64,000 nucleotides of DNA from Bifidobacterium olomucense (GCF_012932375.1 NZ_JAAIIG010000001.1:1-64000); one strand, 5' to 3'. Counted from the first letter of the stretch, positions 1-9,284 are shown. Program-made: numbers and translations. The notes: generated by a model from the letters alone, not told the origin.

Positions 1-52
1 CCCGTAGCCCCCTCGCCTCCCTCCCGTAGCCTCGCCCCTCCGTAGCCCCTCT

Positions 53-149
53 CGCGAATATGTCTCTGTGACTTGTCGTCAGTGAGTCATTTTCACGGGA
101 GGGGGGTGAATATGTCTCTGTGGCTCCTCGTCAGTGGTACATATTCGCG
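53..149. repeat. Paired 29-bp direct repeats with flanking inverted 10-mers
   Basis: A 29-bp segment at 56-84 recurs at 108-136 with three mismatches (core GAATATGTCTCTGTG then CTCGTCAGTG). The 10-mer CGCGAATATG at 53-62 is the exact reverse complement of CATATTCGCG at 140-149, so the pair is bracketed by inverted ends. The first 50 bases carry a C-rich, imperfect CCGTAGCCCC repeat. No coding sequence is supported in 1-323; function is unknown. Confidence 0.7.
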
Positions 150-239
150 GGGAACGGCCGCGGGGAACGCCCGCAGGGAACGGTGACGAGGAACGGCCGC
201 GGGGAACGGCCGCAGGGAACGGTGACGGGGAACGGTTGC
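149..239 (+). repeat. Seven tandem 13-bp repeats (minisatellite)
   Basis: Seven consecutive 13-bp units with no spacer, variants of GGGGAACGGCCGC, fill 149-239. Units 1-3 and 4-6 form a higher-order 39-bp repeat in which each third unit ends in GGTGAC. It lies about 85 bp upstream of the beta-galactosidase start. The regular phasing suggests slippage or unequal crossover. Because 13 is not a multiple of three, copy changes would alter promoter spacing rather than a reading frame. Confidence 0.85.
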
Positions 240-323
240 GGGGACGGAGGACGTTCGGGAGAATCGCGCCGTCTTGTTCCATTGATAATAGGAAAAGCTT
301 GACAACATAAGGAAATGAAGACC

Positions 324-2447
324 ATGACTGAGCGCAGATCGTTCAAGTGGCCGGCACTGCTGACCCCGACCGGTCGCGGCATCGCCTTCGGCGGGGACTA
401 CAACCCGGACCAGTGGCCAGATGAGGTCATTGACGACGATATTCGTCTCATGCGTAAGGCGCATGTCAATACCGTTGCCCTCGCTATCTTTAGCTGGGAC
501 AAGATCGAGCCCCGCGAAGGCGAATTCACGTTCGACTGGCTGGACATGGTCATCGACAAGCTCGGAACCGCTGGCATCGCGGTGGACCTTGCCTCGGCTA
601 CGGCCGCCGCGCCGATCTGGCTGTATGCCAAACATCCTGAAGTACTGCCGGTAGATCGATATGGACATATCGTCAACGCCGGCTCCCGACAGTCCTGGCA
701 GCCAACGAGCCCGGTGTTCAAGGAGTACGCGCTCCGTCTATGCCGCGCAATGGCTGAGCATTACCGACGCAATCCATATGTGACCGCATGGCATATGGGC
801 AACGAGTACGGGTGGAACAATCGCTACGATTACTCCGACAACGCCCTCAAGGCGTTCCGTCTATGGTGCAAAGACAAATACGGCACGGTCGAGCAGCTGA
901 ATGAAGCATGGGGCACAGCGTTTTGGTCCCAGCACGTGAACAGTTTCGAGGAAGTCCTGTTGCCTCGTCATATGGGCGGCGACGCGATGGTCAATCCAGC
1001 CCAGCAACTCGACTACGAACGATTCGGCAACGATATGCTGCTCGATTTCTACAGGGCCGAACGCGATGCCATCGAGAAGATCTGCCCCGGCAAACCGTTC
1101 ACCACCAATTTCATGGTCTCCACCGATCAATGCGCGATGGACTATGCCAAGTGGGCGAACGAGGTGGATTTCGTATCCAACGACCACTATTTCCACGAGG
1201 GTGAATCCCATTTGGACGAGCTCGCCTGTTCGGATGCGCTTATGGATTCGCTGGCGCTTGGCAAACCATGGTATGTGATGGAGCACTCCACATCCGCCGT
1301 CCAATGGAAACCGTTGAACATGCGCAAACGCCATGGCGAGCTTGTCCGCGACGCGTTGGCCCATGTGGCCATGGGAGCGGATGCCATCAATTTCTTCCAG
1401 TGGCGACAGTCCTCCTCGGGTGCGGAGGCGTTCCATTCCGCAATGGTGCCCCATGCCGGTGAGGATTCGAAGGTGTTCCGAGGCGTATGCGAGCTGGGCG
1501 CTGTTTTGGAGTTGCTGTCCGATGCGGGATTGCAGGGCACGGAACTGGAGCGGTCGGATACGGCTATCCTGTTCAGCGCCGAATCGGAATGGGCTACACG
1601 TTGCCAGACCCTGCCAAGCATGAAGCTCAATCACTGGCATGACGTTCGTGACTGGTATCGCGGACTTTTGGACGCCGGACGCCGTGCTGATGTTGTGCCG
1701 CTCGCCTACGACTGGTCGCAGTATAAGATCATCATCCTGCCTACCGTGCTGGCGCTGTCCGACACGGATACGCGTCGCATCGTCGACTTCGCTCAAGCCG
1801 GCGGCACCGTGATTATCGGCTATGCCACCGGTCTCATCGATGAGCATTTCCATGTCGGATTAGGCGGTTATCCCGGTGCTGGCAATGGACTGTTGCGTCA
1901 GATGCTTGGCATTCGTTCCGAGGAATTCAATATCCTTGGCTCTGAGGCGGAAGGCGAGCCCGCTGGAATCACCTTGTCCAATGGAATGACCACGCGCCTC
2001 TGGCAAAACGATGTGACCTCCATCGCCCCGGATACCCAGATCATCGCCACGTATCAGGGGAGCGCGGCCGCAGACTGGGAACTCGACGGTACCCCCGCCA
2101 TCACCAGTCACGTATACGGTGCGGGAAAGGCCATCTACATCGGGTGTGACCTGGACCGCCAAGACATCGCTCACCTGGTTGGCTTGTTGTCTGACGAGTT
2201 GCCTGCACCAAGCGACCAGACAGCCGCCGATTCATCTCAAACATACGATGCACGTATTCTGCACACCGTTCGTCGATCCGCCGACGGCTGTGTGCGCTTC
2301 GATTGCTATCTCAACCGTTCCGGGCAGCCGACGGAGATTACGGGCGTCCACGGCGAGCCGGTTGTCGCGTATCGTTGCGAGTCGGTTGCCAAAGGGTCTT
2401 ATGCCCTCATGCGCAACAGTGTTCTCATTATGCGCAGTGAACGCTGA
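324..2447 (+). CDS. Beta-galactosidase, glycoside hydrolase family 42
   Basis: The 707-residue protein should be cytoplasmic and hydrolyse terminal beta-galactosides such as galacto-oligosaccharides. It has the GH42 N-terminal signature GGDYNPDQWP. The acid/base glutamate is E161 in HMGNEYGW and the nucleophile is E320 in VMEHSTSAVQW. A TIM barrel covers about residues 1-390, then the trimerisation (beta-gal A-like) domain about 400-610 and a small C-terminal beta domain. Length is normal for the family and no signal peptide is seen. The ATG at 324 is chosen over 315 because AAGGA at 309-313 is correctly spaced only for 324. The LacI gene downstream, after a large palindrome, is the obvious candidate regulator. 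Which of the several bifidobacterial GH42 paralogues this is cannot be told from sequence alone. Confidence 0.95.
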   Translation: MTERRSFKWPALLTPTGRGIAFGGDYNPDQWPDEVIDDDIRLMRKAHVNTVALAIFSWDKIEPREGEFTFDWLDMVIDKLGTAGIAVDLASATAAAPIWLYAKHPEVLPVDRYGHIVNAGSRQSWQPTSPVFKEYALRLCRAMAEHYRRNPYVTAWHMGNEYGWNNRYDYSDNALKAFRLWCKDKYGTVEQLNEAWGTAFWSQHVNSFEEVLLPRHMGGDAMVNPAQQLDYERFGNDMLLDFYRAERDAIEKICPGKPFTTNFMVSTDQCAMDYAKWANEVDFVSNDHYFHEGESHLDELACSDALMDSLALGKPWYVMEHSTSAVQWKPLNMRKRHGELVRDALAHVAMGADAINFFQWRQSSSGAEAFHSAMVPHAGEDSKVFRGVCELGAVLELLSDAGLQGTELERSDTAILFSAESEWATRCQTLPSMKLNHWHDVRDWYRGLLDAGRRADVVPLAYDWSQYKIIILPTVLALSDTDTRRIVDFAQAGGTVIIGYATGLIDEHFHVGLGGYPGAGNGLLRQMLGIRSEEFNILGSEAEGEPAGITLSNGMTTRLWQNDVTSIAPDTQIIATYQGSAAADWELDGTPAITSHVYGAGKAIYIGCDLDRQDIAHLVGLLSDELPAPSDQTAADSSQTYDARILHTVRRSADGCVRFDCYLNRSGQPTEITGVHGEPVVAYRCESVAKGSYALMRNSVLIMRSER

Positions 2448-2507
2448 GCAGGGAAGCGTTGGTTGCCGCCCAGCCGTATTTCGTGGGTGCCGTGTGCGGA
2501 ATACATG

Positions 2508-2705
2508 GTATCTGTCTTACGAAGGGCCGATTTCCACTTCAGGAAACATCTATCTGCGTTACAAGGGGCGCTTTAGCGGGAATGTGACAAGTATCAGCCG
2601 TACAATTGCAACGCTGATACTTGGCGGAATGTCACTGATGAGCCCCTTGTAAGGCAGATAGATCTTCCCGAAGGCGCCGAAGTGCCCCTTATAGGGAGAT
2701 ACGGA
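2508..2705. repeat. About 200-bp nested palindrome between beta-galactosidase and LacI genes
   Basis: The 22-bp arms at 2548-2569 and 2642-2663 (ending ACAAGGGGC / GCCCCTTGT) match as an inverted repeat with a single mismatch. Inside them, AAGTATCAGC (2589-2598) pairs with GCTGATACTT (2613-2622). Outside them, TATCTGTCTTACGAAGGG near 2509 has a diverged inverted counterpart near 2685-2703. The element therefore contains four related copies of a TATCT..TTACAAGGGG motif, two on each strand. It fills most of the gap between the two genes and ends just before the regulator's ribosome binding site. It may act as a terminator, an RNA-processing hairpin or a miniature mobile element. Confidence 0.75.
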
Positions 2706-2730
2706 ACGCAGTCGGAGGAACGGAGCGGAA

Positions 2731-3786
2731 ATGAGCGGCGCGAATACCATCAAGAGACGTGTCACGTTGCGTGATGTGGCTCAGGCCGCCGGAGTTTCGC
2801 TCAAAACCGCTTCGAATGTGATCAACGGATCCGGGCGAATGACCGATGAGACTCGCGCCAAGGTTGAGCAAGTCATCAAGGATCTCGGCTATCAGGTCAA
2901 TGTGGCTGCGCGTAATCTGAACCGCAACCATACCGGATTCATCACTCTTGCCGTGCCTTCTCTTACGCCGCCATACCTTGCTGAACTGGCGAATCGCATT
3001 ATCGATGCCGCCCGTCAACAGGATTATTCCGTATATGTCACCACCTATGCGGAAGGATCAGCCAAAGGCGCTCGCGACGTATTGAAGAAATTCAACTCCA
3101 CCGTATCTGACGGCATGATCCTATCGATGAGTGAGGTCGAGGACATCACACCCGAAGATCTGAACGTTGATTTTCCATTGGTTGTGGTCGGTGCCCGTAC
3201 CACGTGGGGCATTGCAGACCACGTGACTCCCGACGATGTATCCGCCGCGGCAAGCGCAGCCGGATATCTCTACGATCATGGTTCTTCGCGTCTTGCCGTA
3301 GTAGGCGCCCGCAACGCATATGACGAATCCGCTTTGCTTGCGGCAGTGGAGGGCAACGCACAATTGCGCTTGCGGGGCGTGATCGAGGAAACGCATCGTC
3401 GCGGGCTTGCAATCGACCCCCGATTGATCGGGGCCACCGATCAGGATTGGACAATCGGTGCGGGCGCTCGCGTGACCCAGCGGCTTATCGATTCTGGAGT
3501 GCCGTTCGATGGCGTGGTGGCGTTGAACGATCAGTTGGCCATCGGCGCACTTACCGCTCTGCGCACATCGGGCTATGTGGTGCCTGATCAGGTGCAGGTC
3601 ATCGGATTCGACAATAATGAAGAGGCTCCGTATCTTCAGATTCCGCTCACCACTATGGATTCCCGTTTGGATTGGACCGCTCCGACCGCGGTCGGGCGCA
3701 TTTTGGGGCGCATCCGGGGAAGCATCACCGCGCCGGAGCTGTTGACCACCACGTCTCAAGTGATCGCCCGCGCCACAACCCGTTGA
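2731..3786 (+). CDS. LacI-family transcriptional regulator
   Basis: The 351-residue protein has an N-terminal LacI helix-turn-helix (about residues 9-57, with TLRDVAQAAGVSLKTASNVI and the hinge motif NVAARNLNRN). A periplasmic-binding-protein-like sugar-sensing domain follows (about 65-340). The ATG at 2731 is preceded by GGAGGAACGGAG. It follows the GH42 gene in the same direction, so it probably controls beta-galactoside use and binds a galactose-containing ligand. That assignment is inference from position. The family normally acts as a repressor released by sugar. Confidence 0.92.
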   Translation: MSGANTIKRRVTLRDVAQAAGVSLKTASNVINGSGRMTDETRAKVEQVIKDLGYQVNVAARNLNRNHTGFITLAVPSLTPPYLAELANRIIDAARQQDYSVYVTTYAEGSAKGARDVLKKFNSTVSDGMILSMSEVEDITPEDLNVDFPLVVVGARTTWGIADHVTPDDVSAAASAAGYLYDHGSSRLAVVGARNAYDESALLAAVEGNAQLRLRGVIEETHRRGLAIDPRLIGATDQDWTIGAGARVTQRLIDSGVPFDGVVALNDQLAIGALTALRTSGYVVPDQVQVIGFDNNEEAPYLQIPLTTMDSRLDWTAPTAVGRILGRIRGSITAPELLTTTSQVIARATTR

Positions 3787-3814
3787 ACGTCCGGCACAGG
3801 CTTATGGGCTGCAT

Positions 3815-3878
3815 AAGGTGCGCAGCAACGCGTGCGTCGCGTACAACGCGTTAGCGTATACGCGACGCTGCGCACCTT
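3815..3878. terminator. Bidirectional terminator between LacI and Nramp genes
   Basis: AAGGTGCGCAGC at 3815-3826 is perfectly repeated in inverse at 3867-3878, with a further inner arm GCGTCGCGTAC / GTATACGCGACGC. The long GC-rich hairpin lies between two convergent genes, as expected for a shared terminator. No strong T-run follows. Confidence 0.7.
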
Positions 3879-3902
3879 TCAGCACGCGACGCGTATTGAT
3901 CT

Positions 3903-5423
3903 TTACGCCTTGCCCAGGAACGTGAGCACGATGAGCAGCACGTTCAGGGCTATGATCAGCACAGCCACTGCGATGAACAACGCATGCTTGACCGGGCCAT
4001 CCACCCACTGACCCATGAGTTCCTTACTGTGCGTATACCGCATTAGCGGGATGATGGCGAACGGAATACCCACGGAAAGAATTACCTGACCAATAACCAG
4101 TGCCTCTGTAGGATTCGGAGCAAACCACAACACGATCAGTCCTGGCACCAGTGTCACCACGCGGCAAGCCCACATCGGGGCTTTGATGCGCAGCAGACCG
4201 TGCATGATCTCGGAGCCGGCATATGTGCCCACCGAAGTCGAGCTCAGGGAGGAGGCCAGCAGACCGATGGAAAAAATCGTGCCGATTACCGGTCCAAGCA
4301 CCGAGACAATCGCGTGCTGCGCGCCTTCGATGGAGTCGGTGCCGCTCATGCCGTACAGCGAGTTGGCGGCCAAAATCAGCAGGCTCAGGTTCACCGTACC
4401 GGCGAGCAGCAATGCCCACACCACATCTATTTTGGAGCCGTCCAGCAGTCGTTTGATCGTAGGCTTCGCCTGGCCGCCGGCGTAATGATCGTTGACCAGC
4501 GTGGAATGCAAGTAGATGGCATGTGGCATCACCGTGGCACCTAGCATCGAGGAGGCCATCAGCACCGAGTCCGTGGTGGTGAAGCGTGGAATCAGACCAC
4601 CTGCCACATCGGACGGGTTCGGCGGGGCGATGAACAGTCCCGCGATAAAGCCGAAGGTAATCACCAGCAGCAGCGCGATGACGATTTTCTCAAACATGCG
4701 GTGCGTCTTGCCGCCTTCGAACAGCAACAGCACGGTGGAAACCGCACCGATGACACAACCGCCGACGAACAACGGCAGACCGAAAAGCAGATTCAACGCG
4801 ATGGCACCGCCGATCAACTCGGCAAGATCGGTGGCAATGGCGATGACCTCAGCTTGGGCGAAGAACATGAATCGACCGGCGTCCCCCATACGCTCGCCCA
4901 ACAATTCGGGCAGCGATTTGCCGGTCACGATGCCCAGTTTTGCGGACTGGTACTGAATAAGCACGCTCATTGCATTGGCGAGTACCAGCACCCATACCAG
5001 AAGGTACCCGTACCGTGCGCCGGAGGTGATATTGGCGGCCACGTTGCCGGGGTCCACATAGGCTACGGCAGCTACGAATGCCGGTCCGAGGATACCGGCC
5101 AGCGCATGCCCATGCTGGGCGGCTTTCTTGGAGCCGGCAGCGTCGACGGAGGCCGCGCGACGCTCCTTGTCGATTTCCGCTTCGCCGCGATCCCGTTGCG
5201 CCACTGCTTCTGCGTCCAGCAGATTGATATCCGGGTGATCAAGTCCCAGCCGTGTGGTTTCGGGATGAATGGTCCGGCGTTTGTCGATGGTGTGCATTCG
5301 CCCGTAGCCGCGGCCGTGACGATTGCCATTGGCTATGGTCGGGCTGCCGGCATATGTCTGATTGGCTGATGTGTCTTGATTGTTGCGTGTCTCTTGATTC
5401 GTATCGTTGCTGTTCGCGCTCAT
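3903..5423 (-). CDS. mntH: Nramp-family divalent metal (Mn2+/Fe2+) transporter
   Basis: The 506-residue membrane protein has the two Nramp metal-binding signatures. DPGN is in the first transmembrane segment (AYVDPGNVAANI) and MPH in the sixth (VMPHAIYLHS). About eleven hydrophobic segments follow a long hydrophilic N-terminus of roughly 95 residues, which exceeds the usual Nramp start. The ATG at 5423 is preceded by AAGGTGAAGG, which supports this start despite the extension. It should import Mn2+ (or Fe2+) with protons. The nuclease gene upstream is on the same strand, 151 bp away. The tail is histidine-, asparagine- and arginine-rich near the start, and its role is not known. No Fur or MntR box was identified. 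Confidence 0.93.
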   Translation of the reverse strand: MSANSNDTNQETRNNQDTSANQTYAGSPTIANGNRHGRGYGRMHTIDKRRTIHPETTRLGLDHPDINLLDAEAVAQRDRGEAEIDKERRAASVDAAGSKKAAQHGHALAGILGPAFVAAVAYVDPGNVAANITSGARYGYLLVWVLVLANAMSVLIQYQSAKLGIVTGKSLPELLGERMGDAGRFMFFAQAEVIAIATDLAELIGGAIALNLLFGLPLFVGGCVIGAVSTVLLLFEGGKTHRMFEKIVIALLLVITFGFIAGLFIAPPNPSDVAGGLIPRFTTTDSVLMASSMLGATVMPHAIYLHSTLVNDHYAGGQAKPTIKRLLDGSKIDVVWALLLAGTVNLSLLILAANSLYGMSGTDSIEGAQHAIVSVLGPVIGTIFSIGLLASSLSSTSVGTYAGSEIMHGLLRIKAPMWACRVVTLVPGLIVLWFAPNPTEALVIGQVILSVGIPFAIIPLMRYTHSKELMGQWVDGPVKHALFIAVAVLIIALNVLLIVLTFLGKA

Positions 5424-5574
5424 GATCTTGCGTTTCTACCTTCACCTTGTTCCAGAGATAAGGTATAGCGTTCGATTGTTACTTTTGCTACCGGGATATT
5501 CACTGATATCGGATCGACGTTTCCCGCCTGAATCGTGCTATCGACTGTATTTGCTGCGTGCGCCAACCGGCCCA

Positions 5575-6324
5575 TCAGTCTTCCGGTACGGCCTGTCCCG
5601 GGCAGGAATGCAGGACGGCGAGCATCGCATCCTTTTCGGCGGAGGTGACGGATAAGCCGTACTTGTCTTTGACGCCAATCTGCCGGGCCACGTACGCGCA
5701 CCGGTATCCACTGTTGGTGGGCAGCCAGTAGGCGGCTGAGGCAGATCCCTTATCCTGATTGGCGGGACCGTCGACGGCCAGCAGGTTGTATGGGTCGTTA
5801 CCGAATTCGCGACGTCGTGCGTTGTCCCAGTCGCGCGCGCCGGACTGCCATGCATTTTCCAATGCCACGACATGATCGATCTGTACCGCGGAGGATGTGG
5901 TACGTCCTCGCGTGAAGTCGATGGTCTTGCCGGTGTACGGATCAGCGAGAGTCCCCGACTGCACCACGCAGCTGCCGCTGGTCTTATACGTGACGTCGGT
6001 CAGATCGCGGGCAAGCACGTCCTCGCGCACGTCGCATCCATCGCCGTCCGTATCGGTTTCACGGAAACCGAACGCATTGCGGTCATAGCCCGCCGAGTTT
6101 TGATTGTCGTCGACGGCGAGGGTGGCGAGCGTGTCTGCCGCGGACCCGGTGGCGGTGTATCGACCGACCGCACGAGCGGTATCGGAACTGACCTCAGGCA
6201 GCAAAAGGCCGATGGTCACGCCTATGGCCAGTGCCAGAACGGCGAGAATCAGTATGCGTTCAAGCGGGCCGGACGCGTTGAAGCGCCGGCGGCGAAAGCG
6301 AACGGAATATCTGCGTCGAGTCAT
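5575..6324 (-). CDS. Membrane-anchored HNH nuclease, DUF1524 family
   Basis: The 249-residue protein starts with a very basic tail (RRRRF), then one hydrophobic segment (about residues 22-43) that should act as an uncleaved signal anchor or signal peptide. The nuclease core is DUF1524/HNH: VQIDHVVALENAW holds the DH pair at 150-151, NDPYNLLAV supplies the asparagine at 180 and NQDKG follows. Family members (related to the GmrD C-terminal domain) are metal-dependent DNases, and actinobacterial versions are usually exported. A role in external DNA breakdown for nucleotide or phosphate scavenging is inference. The ATG at 6324 has only a weak ribosome binding site. Confidence 0.88.
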   Translation of the reverse strand: MTRRRYSVRFRRRRFNASGPLERILILAVLALAIGVTIGLLLPEVSSDTARAVGRYTATGSAADTLATLAVDDNQNSAGYDRNAFGFRETDTDGDGCDVREDVLARDLTDVTYKTSGSCVVQSGTLADPYTGKTIDFTRGRTTSSAVQIDHVVALENAWQSGARDWDNARRREFGNDPYNLLAVDGPANQDKGSASAAYWLPTNSGYRCAYVARQIGVKDKYGLSVTSAEKDAMLAVLHSCPGQAVPED

Positions 6325-6370
6325 CGATCAGGGTGGGGTGGGCGGATCGTGAAAACGAAAACGAACGCGA

Positions 6371-7240
6371 TCAGGCGTATGTGAAGGTAGCCGGATCATG
6401 GCCTGCACGGGTGGGGCCGTCAAGGGCATCGATGGCCTGATGCTCGTCGGCCGTCAGCGCGAAACCGAATAGATCCAGATTTTCCCGCTGGCGTTCGGCG
6501 TGAACGGACTTGGGAATGATGATCGTGCCGTTTTCGACATGCCAACGCAGAATTACCTGTGCAGGACTGACGCCATGTGCGGCGGCAATGCGTTCGATCG
6601 TGCCATTGCCGGCGTTGAGGTCGGCACCGCGTGCCATCGGCGAATATGCTTCCACTGCAATGCCATGCTCTTTGCAGAACGCCACCACTTCGCGCTGTTG
6701 CCAAGTGGGATGCAGCTCGATCTGGTTGATTGCCGGCCACGATCCGGTTTCCTCGTACAGGCGCTGAAGATCGGCGGGCATGAAGTTGCACACGCCCAGC
6801 GTACGGGCGAAGCCTTCGTCGCGCAGCTTGACGAACGCCTTCCACGTGTCGGTGCTGCGCCAATCGAACGGGGTGGGCCAGTGGATCATGTACATGTCCA
6901 CGTAGTCGAGCTGAAGCTTGGACAGGGAGTCCTTGAAGGCGCGTAGTGCGGAATCGTACCCTTGCTGGGAGTCGCGCAATTTGGTGGTGACCCACAAGGT
7001 TTCACGTTGTGCGCCCTTGTTGTAGCCGGTTGCGGCAAGAGCGCGTCCGACGCCGGCTTCGTTGTTGTAGCCCGCTGCGCCATCGATATGACGGTAGCCG
7101 GCTTCCAGAGCGGATTCGACGACGGGTCCCACGCCTTCGTCGTCGATACGCAACACACCCAGGCCGATCTGTGGAATGGAATGGCCATCCTTCAAAGCGA
7201 TGTCCGGTACGTTGGCGGGATTGATATGACCGTTGGTCAT
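6371..7240 (-). CDS. Aldo/keto reductase (2,5-diketo-D-gluconate reductase-like)
   Basis: The 289-residue cytoplasmic NADPH-dependent oxidoreductase has the family signatures. GYRHIDGAAGYNNEAGVGRA contains the catalytic aspartate region, the substrate loop contains VDMYMIHWP, and IIIPKS near the C-terminus binds NADPH phosphate. The usual catalytic tyrosine of xYxNE appears as GYNNE, and the histidine as MIHWP. AAAGGAG precedes the ATG at 7240. The natural substrate is not evident; small aldehydes or ketones are typical. It lies 46 bp from the nuclease gene and 153 bp from the exporter, all on the minus strand, without an obvious shared pathway. Confidence 0.92.
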   Translation of the reverse strand: MTNGHINPANVPDIALKDGHSIPQIGLGVLRIDDEGVGPVVESALEAGYRHIDGAAGYNNEAGVGRALAATGYNKGAQRETLWVTTKLRDSQQGYDSALRAFKDSLSKLQLDYVDMYMIHWPTPFDWRSTDTWKAFVKLRDEGFARTLGVCNFMPADLQRLYEETGSWPAINQIELHPTWQQREVVAFCKEHGIAVEAYSPMARGADLNAGNGTIERIAAAHGVSPAQVILRWHVENGTIIIPKSVHAERQRENLDLFGFALTADEHQAIDALDGPTRAGHDPATFTYA

Positions 7241-7365
7241 GATCTGCCGCTCCTTTCTGCGCTGCTGCTCGTCTTGCTATGACTACACGTCACTGTACAC
7301 GGTTGATCGGCTGACAGACAGAGGAATGTGCGTTACGTCGCGCTGCCGGCAAACGTCTGCCGAGT

Positions 7366-7395
7366 GTTCGTCAGGTATCTGTTCGTCAGGTATCT
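7366..7395. repeat. Exact tandem duplication of a 15-mer at the exporter stop codon
   Basis: GTTCGTCAGGTATCT occurs twice back to back at 7366-7380 and 7381-7395. The second copy reaches into the stop codon of the MFS gene on the minus strand (7394-7396). The exact identity suggests a recent duplication. Confidence 0.9.
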
Positions 7396-8962
7396 ATCGG
7401 CGGGCGGCATGCAACCGACGGCGCAACACGGTCAGTGAGATGGCGTCGCGGGCGCGTCCGGCACCGTCTCCACGAACACCGAACGCCACCATCAGCACCA
7501 TCACGAAACACAACAGCGCGGAGACGCGCAACGCCCACTGGATGCCGAAAATCGAGGCTGCGACCGACGACGTACCGCTTTGCCGATTCCACATGGCGAA
7601 CGTTTCCATCAGAATCACCAGCACCGGTGCGCCCACGGCACCGGCGATCTGACGTGCCGTATTCGTCACCGACGAACCTGCCGACACTTCGTCCGGCCCG
7701 TTAAGACAATTCAGCGACCATGTGGTGATGGGCATCAACAGGAATCCCATGCCGATCTGTCGTACGAACTGGCAGATCGACACCCACCAGATCCACGTAT
7801 CCATGGCCACCAACGACATACCCAGCGTGCCTATGGTGAGCACGATTGAACCGAACAAGGCAACAGGACGTGCGCCGAACCGATCCATCGCGCGTCCGCC
7901 GAAGAACTGCGACACGCATTGTCCGATCGCGCCAGGCAGCATGATCAGTCCGCTCATCGTGGCCGTGTAGCCTCGGTCGGTCTGAATGTAAAGCGGCATG
8001 ATCACCAGAATCGAGCTGAAGGCGAAGAACGCCAGCGATGCGGTGATGGTGCCAATCGTGAACGAGCGGTTCTTCAGCACGGCCAAGTCCAGCAGCGGCG
8101 GCTGGGGGAGCGCACCGGAAGGGTCTGTCTGTGCTGCCTTCGCAGCGCGGTAAGCCCTGCCACGACGCACGTTACGCACCACGAACCATATGATGCCCAT
8201 CAGTCCGACAACCATGGGAACCCATGTCACCGGAGCGGCAAATCCGTAGCCCTCCGAATTGGTGAATCCGAACATCAATCCGCCGAAGCCGATGACCGAC
8301 AGCGCCACCGAGAAGAAGTCGGCGCGTGCTGTGGCATCATGCGAGCCGAAGTTGTGCAGTCCGAACACGGCGGCCAACAGCGAGATCACGCCTATTACGG
8401 TCATGGTCAGGAAAATCGAGCGCCACCCGTTCGCGTCGGTCTGCCAACCTCCCAGCGTGGGTCCGATCGCCGGTGCCACGCTCATCGCCATGCCCACGGT
8501 GCCCATGGCGAAGCCACGTCGTGCCAACGGATAAATGGAGAATACCGTGATCTGCAACACCGGCCACATCACGCCGGTACCTGCCGCTTCCAGCACGCGG
8601 CCGGCCAGCACCCATACGAAATTCGGCCCCAGCCATGCCAGTACTGAGCCTGCCGTGAAGACGGCCATCGAGCAGATCACGATTTCGCGAGTGGAGAATC
8701 GTCGTGTCAGGAACGCGGTCAGTGGCACCATTACGCCCATGACCAGCTGGAATATGGAGGTGAGCCACTGGCCTGTAGTCACCGATATGCCGAATTCGGC
8801 GACGATGATGGGCAGTGCGGAACTCAGCTGCAGTTGCGTGAAGTTGCCGACGAAGGTAATGAACGTGAGAATCGCGATTGAGATGAACGCTGCATGGGTC
8901 AGCTTGCCATCGACATATGCTTCTTCTCGGGGTAGGTCCCGCCGCAATTCCTGAAAATTCAC
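7394..8962 (-). CDS. MFS transporter, DHA2 (EmrB/QacA) family
   Basis: The 522-residue protein has about fourteen hydrophobic segments, as in drug:proton antiporters of the DHA2 group. It shows the antiporter features LTRRFSTRE (motif A region, about residue 87) and SVAPAIGPTLGGW (motif C, TM5), the latter diagnostic of exporters. Substrates of this family are lipophilic drugs, bile salts or dyes; which one applies here cannot be read from sequence. The ATG at 8962 has no clear ribosome binding site and may be leaderless, because TAGGGT lies only a few bases upstream on the minus strand. It is divergent from the sugar transferase gene across 322 bp. Confidence 0.93.
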   Translation of the reverse strand: MNFQELRRDLPREEAYVDGKLTHAAFISIAILTFITFVGNFTQLQLSSALPIIVAEFGISVTTGQWLTSIFQLVMGVMVPLTAFLTRRFSTREIVICSMAVFTAGSVLAWLGPNFVWVLAGRVLEAAGTGVMWPVLQITVFSIYPLARRGFAMGTVGMAMSVAPAIGPTLGGWQTDANGWRSIFLTMTVIGVISLLAAVFGLHNFGSHDATARADFFSVALSVIGFGGLMFGFTNSEGYGFAAPVTWVPMVVGLMGIIWFVVRNVRRGRAYRAAKAAQTDPSGALPQPPLLDLAVLKNRSFTIGTITASLAFFAFSSILVIMPLYIQTDRGYTATMSGLIMLPGAIGQCVSQFFGGRAMDRFGARPVALFGSIVLTIGTLGMSLVAMDTWIWWVSICQFVRQIGMGFLLMPITTWSLNCLNGPDEVSAGSSVTNTARQIAGAVGAPVLVILMETFAMWNRQSGTSSVAASIFGIQWALRVSALLCFVMVLMVAFGVRGDGAGRARDAISLTVLRRRLHAARR

Positions 8963-9284
8963 GCCAATACCCTACGCCCAGGGGTGCCCATAATTTGTGC
9001 CATCGCGCTGGGCTTGTCATGCGTTCAACGGCGCCAGCGCGGCGTGCGCGTCCGCATCGTGCGAATAGAAAAACGTCGGGGGGCAGCTTGTAGGATGCTG
9101 AGAAGTGTTGTCCTCCCAGTGGTTTCGTGGAGCGTCACGATGCTTATCGTGCTGTCGGATACCAAAGTTTGGTTACTTGGGCTGTGGCGGTACCGAGCAT
9201 CGACGTATATGATGTTCATCGGGATTCGCAAGGCGAACGGCTACATGCAGAACAGTTGAGTGAGAAGTAAAAGAGGAAAAGCAG
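8963..9284. other. Divergent intergenic region
   Basis: This 322-bp gap separates the minus-strand exporter from the plus-strand sugar transferase, so it must hold promoters in both directions. It ends in AAGAGGAAAAG, the ribosome binding site of the transferase. I see no coding sequence and could not place convincing paired -35/-10 boxes. Confidence 0.5.

Noticed and set aside
149-239. CRISPR array
   Set aside because: The 13-bp units are contiguous with no spacers and no cas genes lie nearby.
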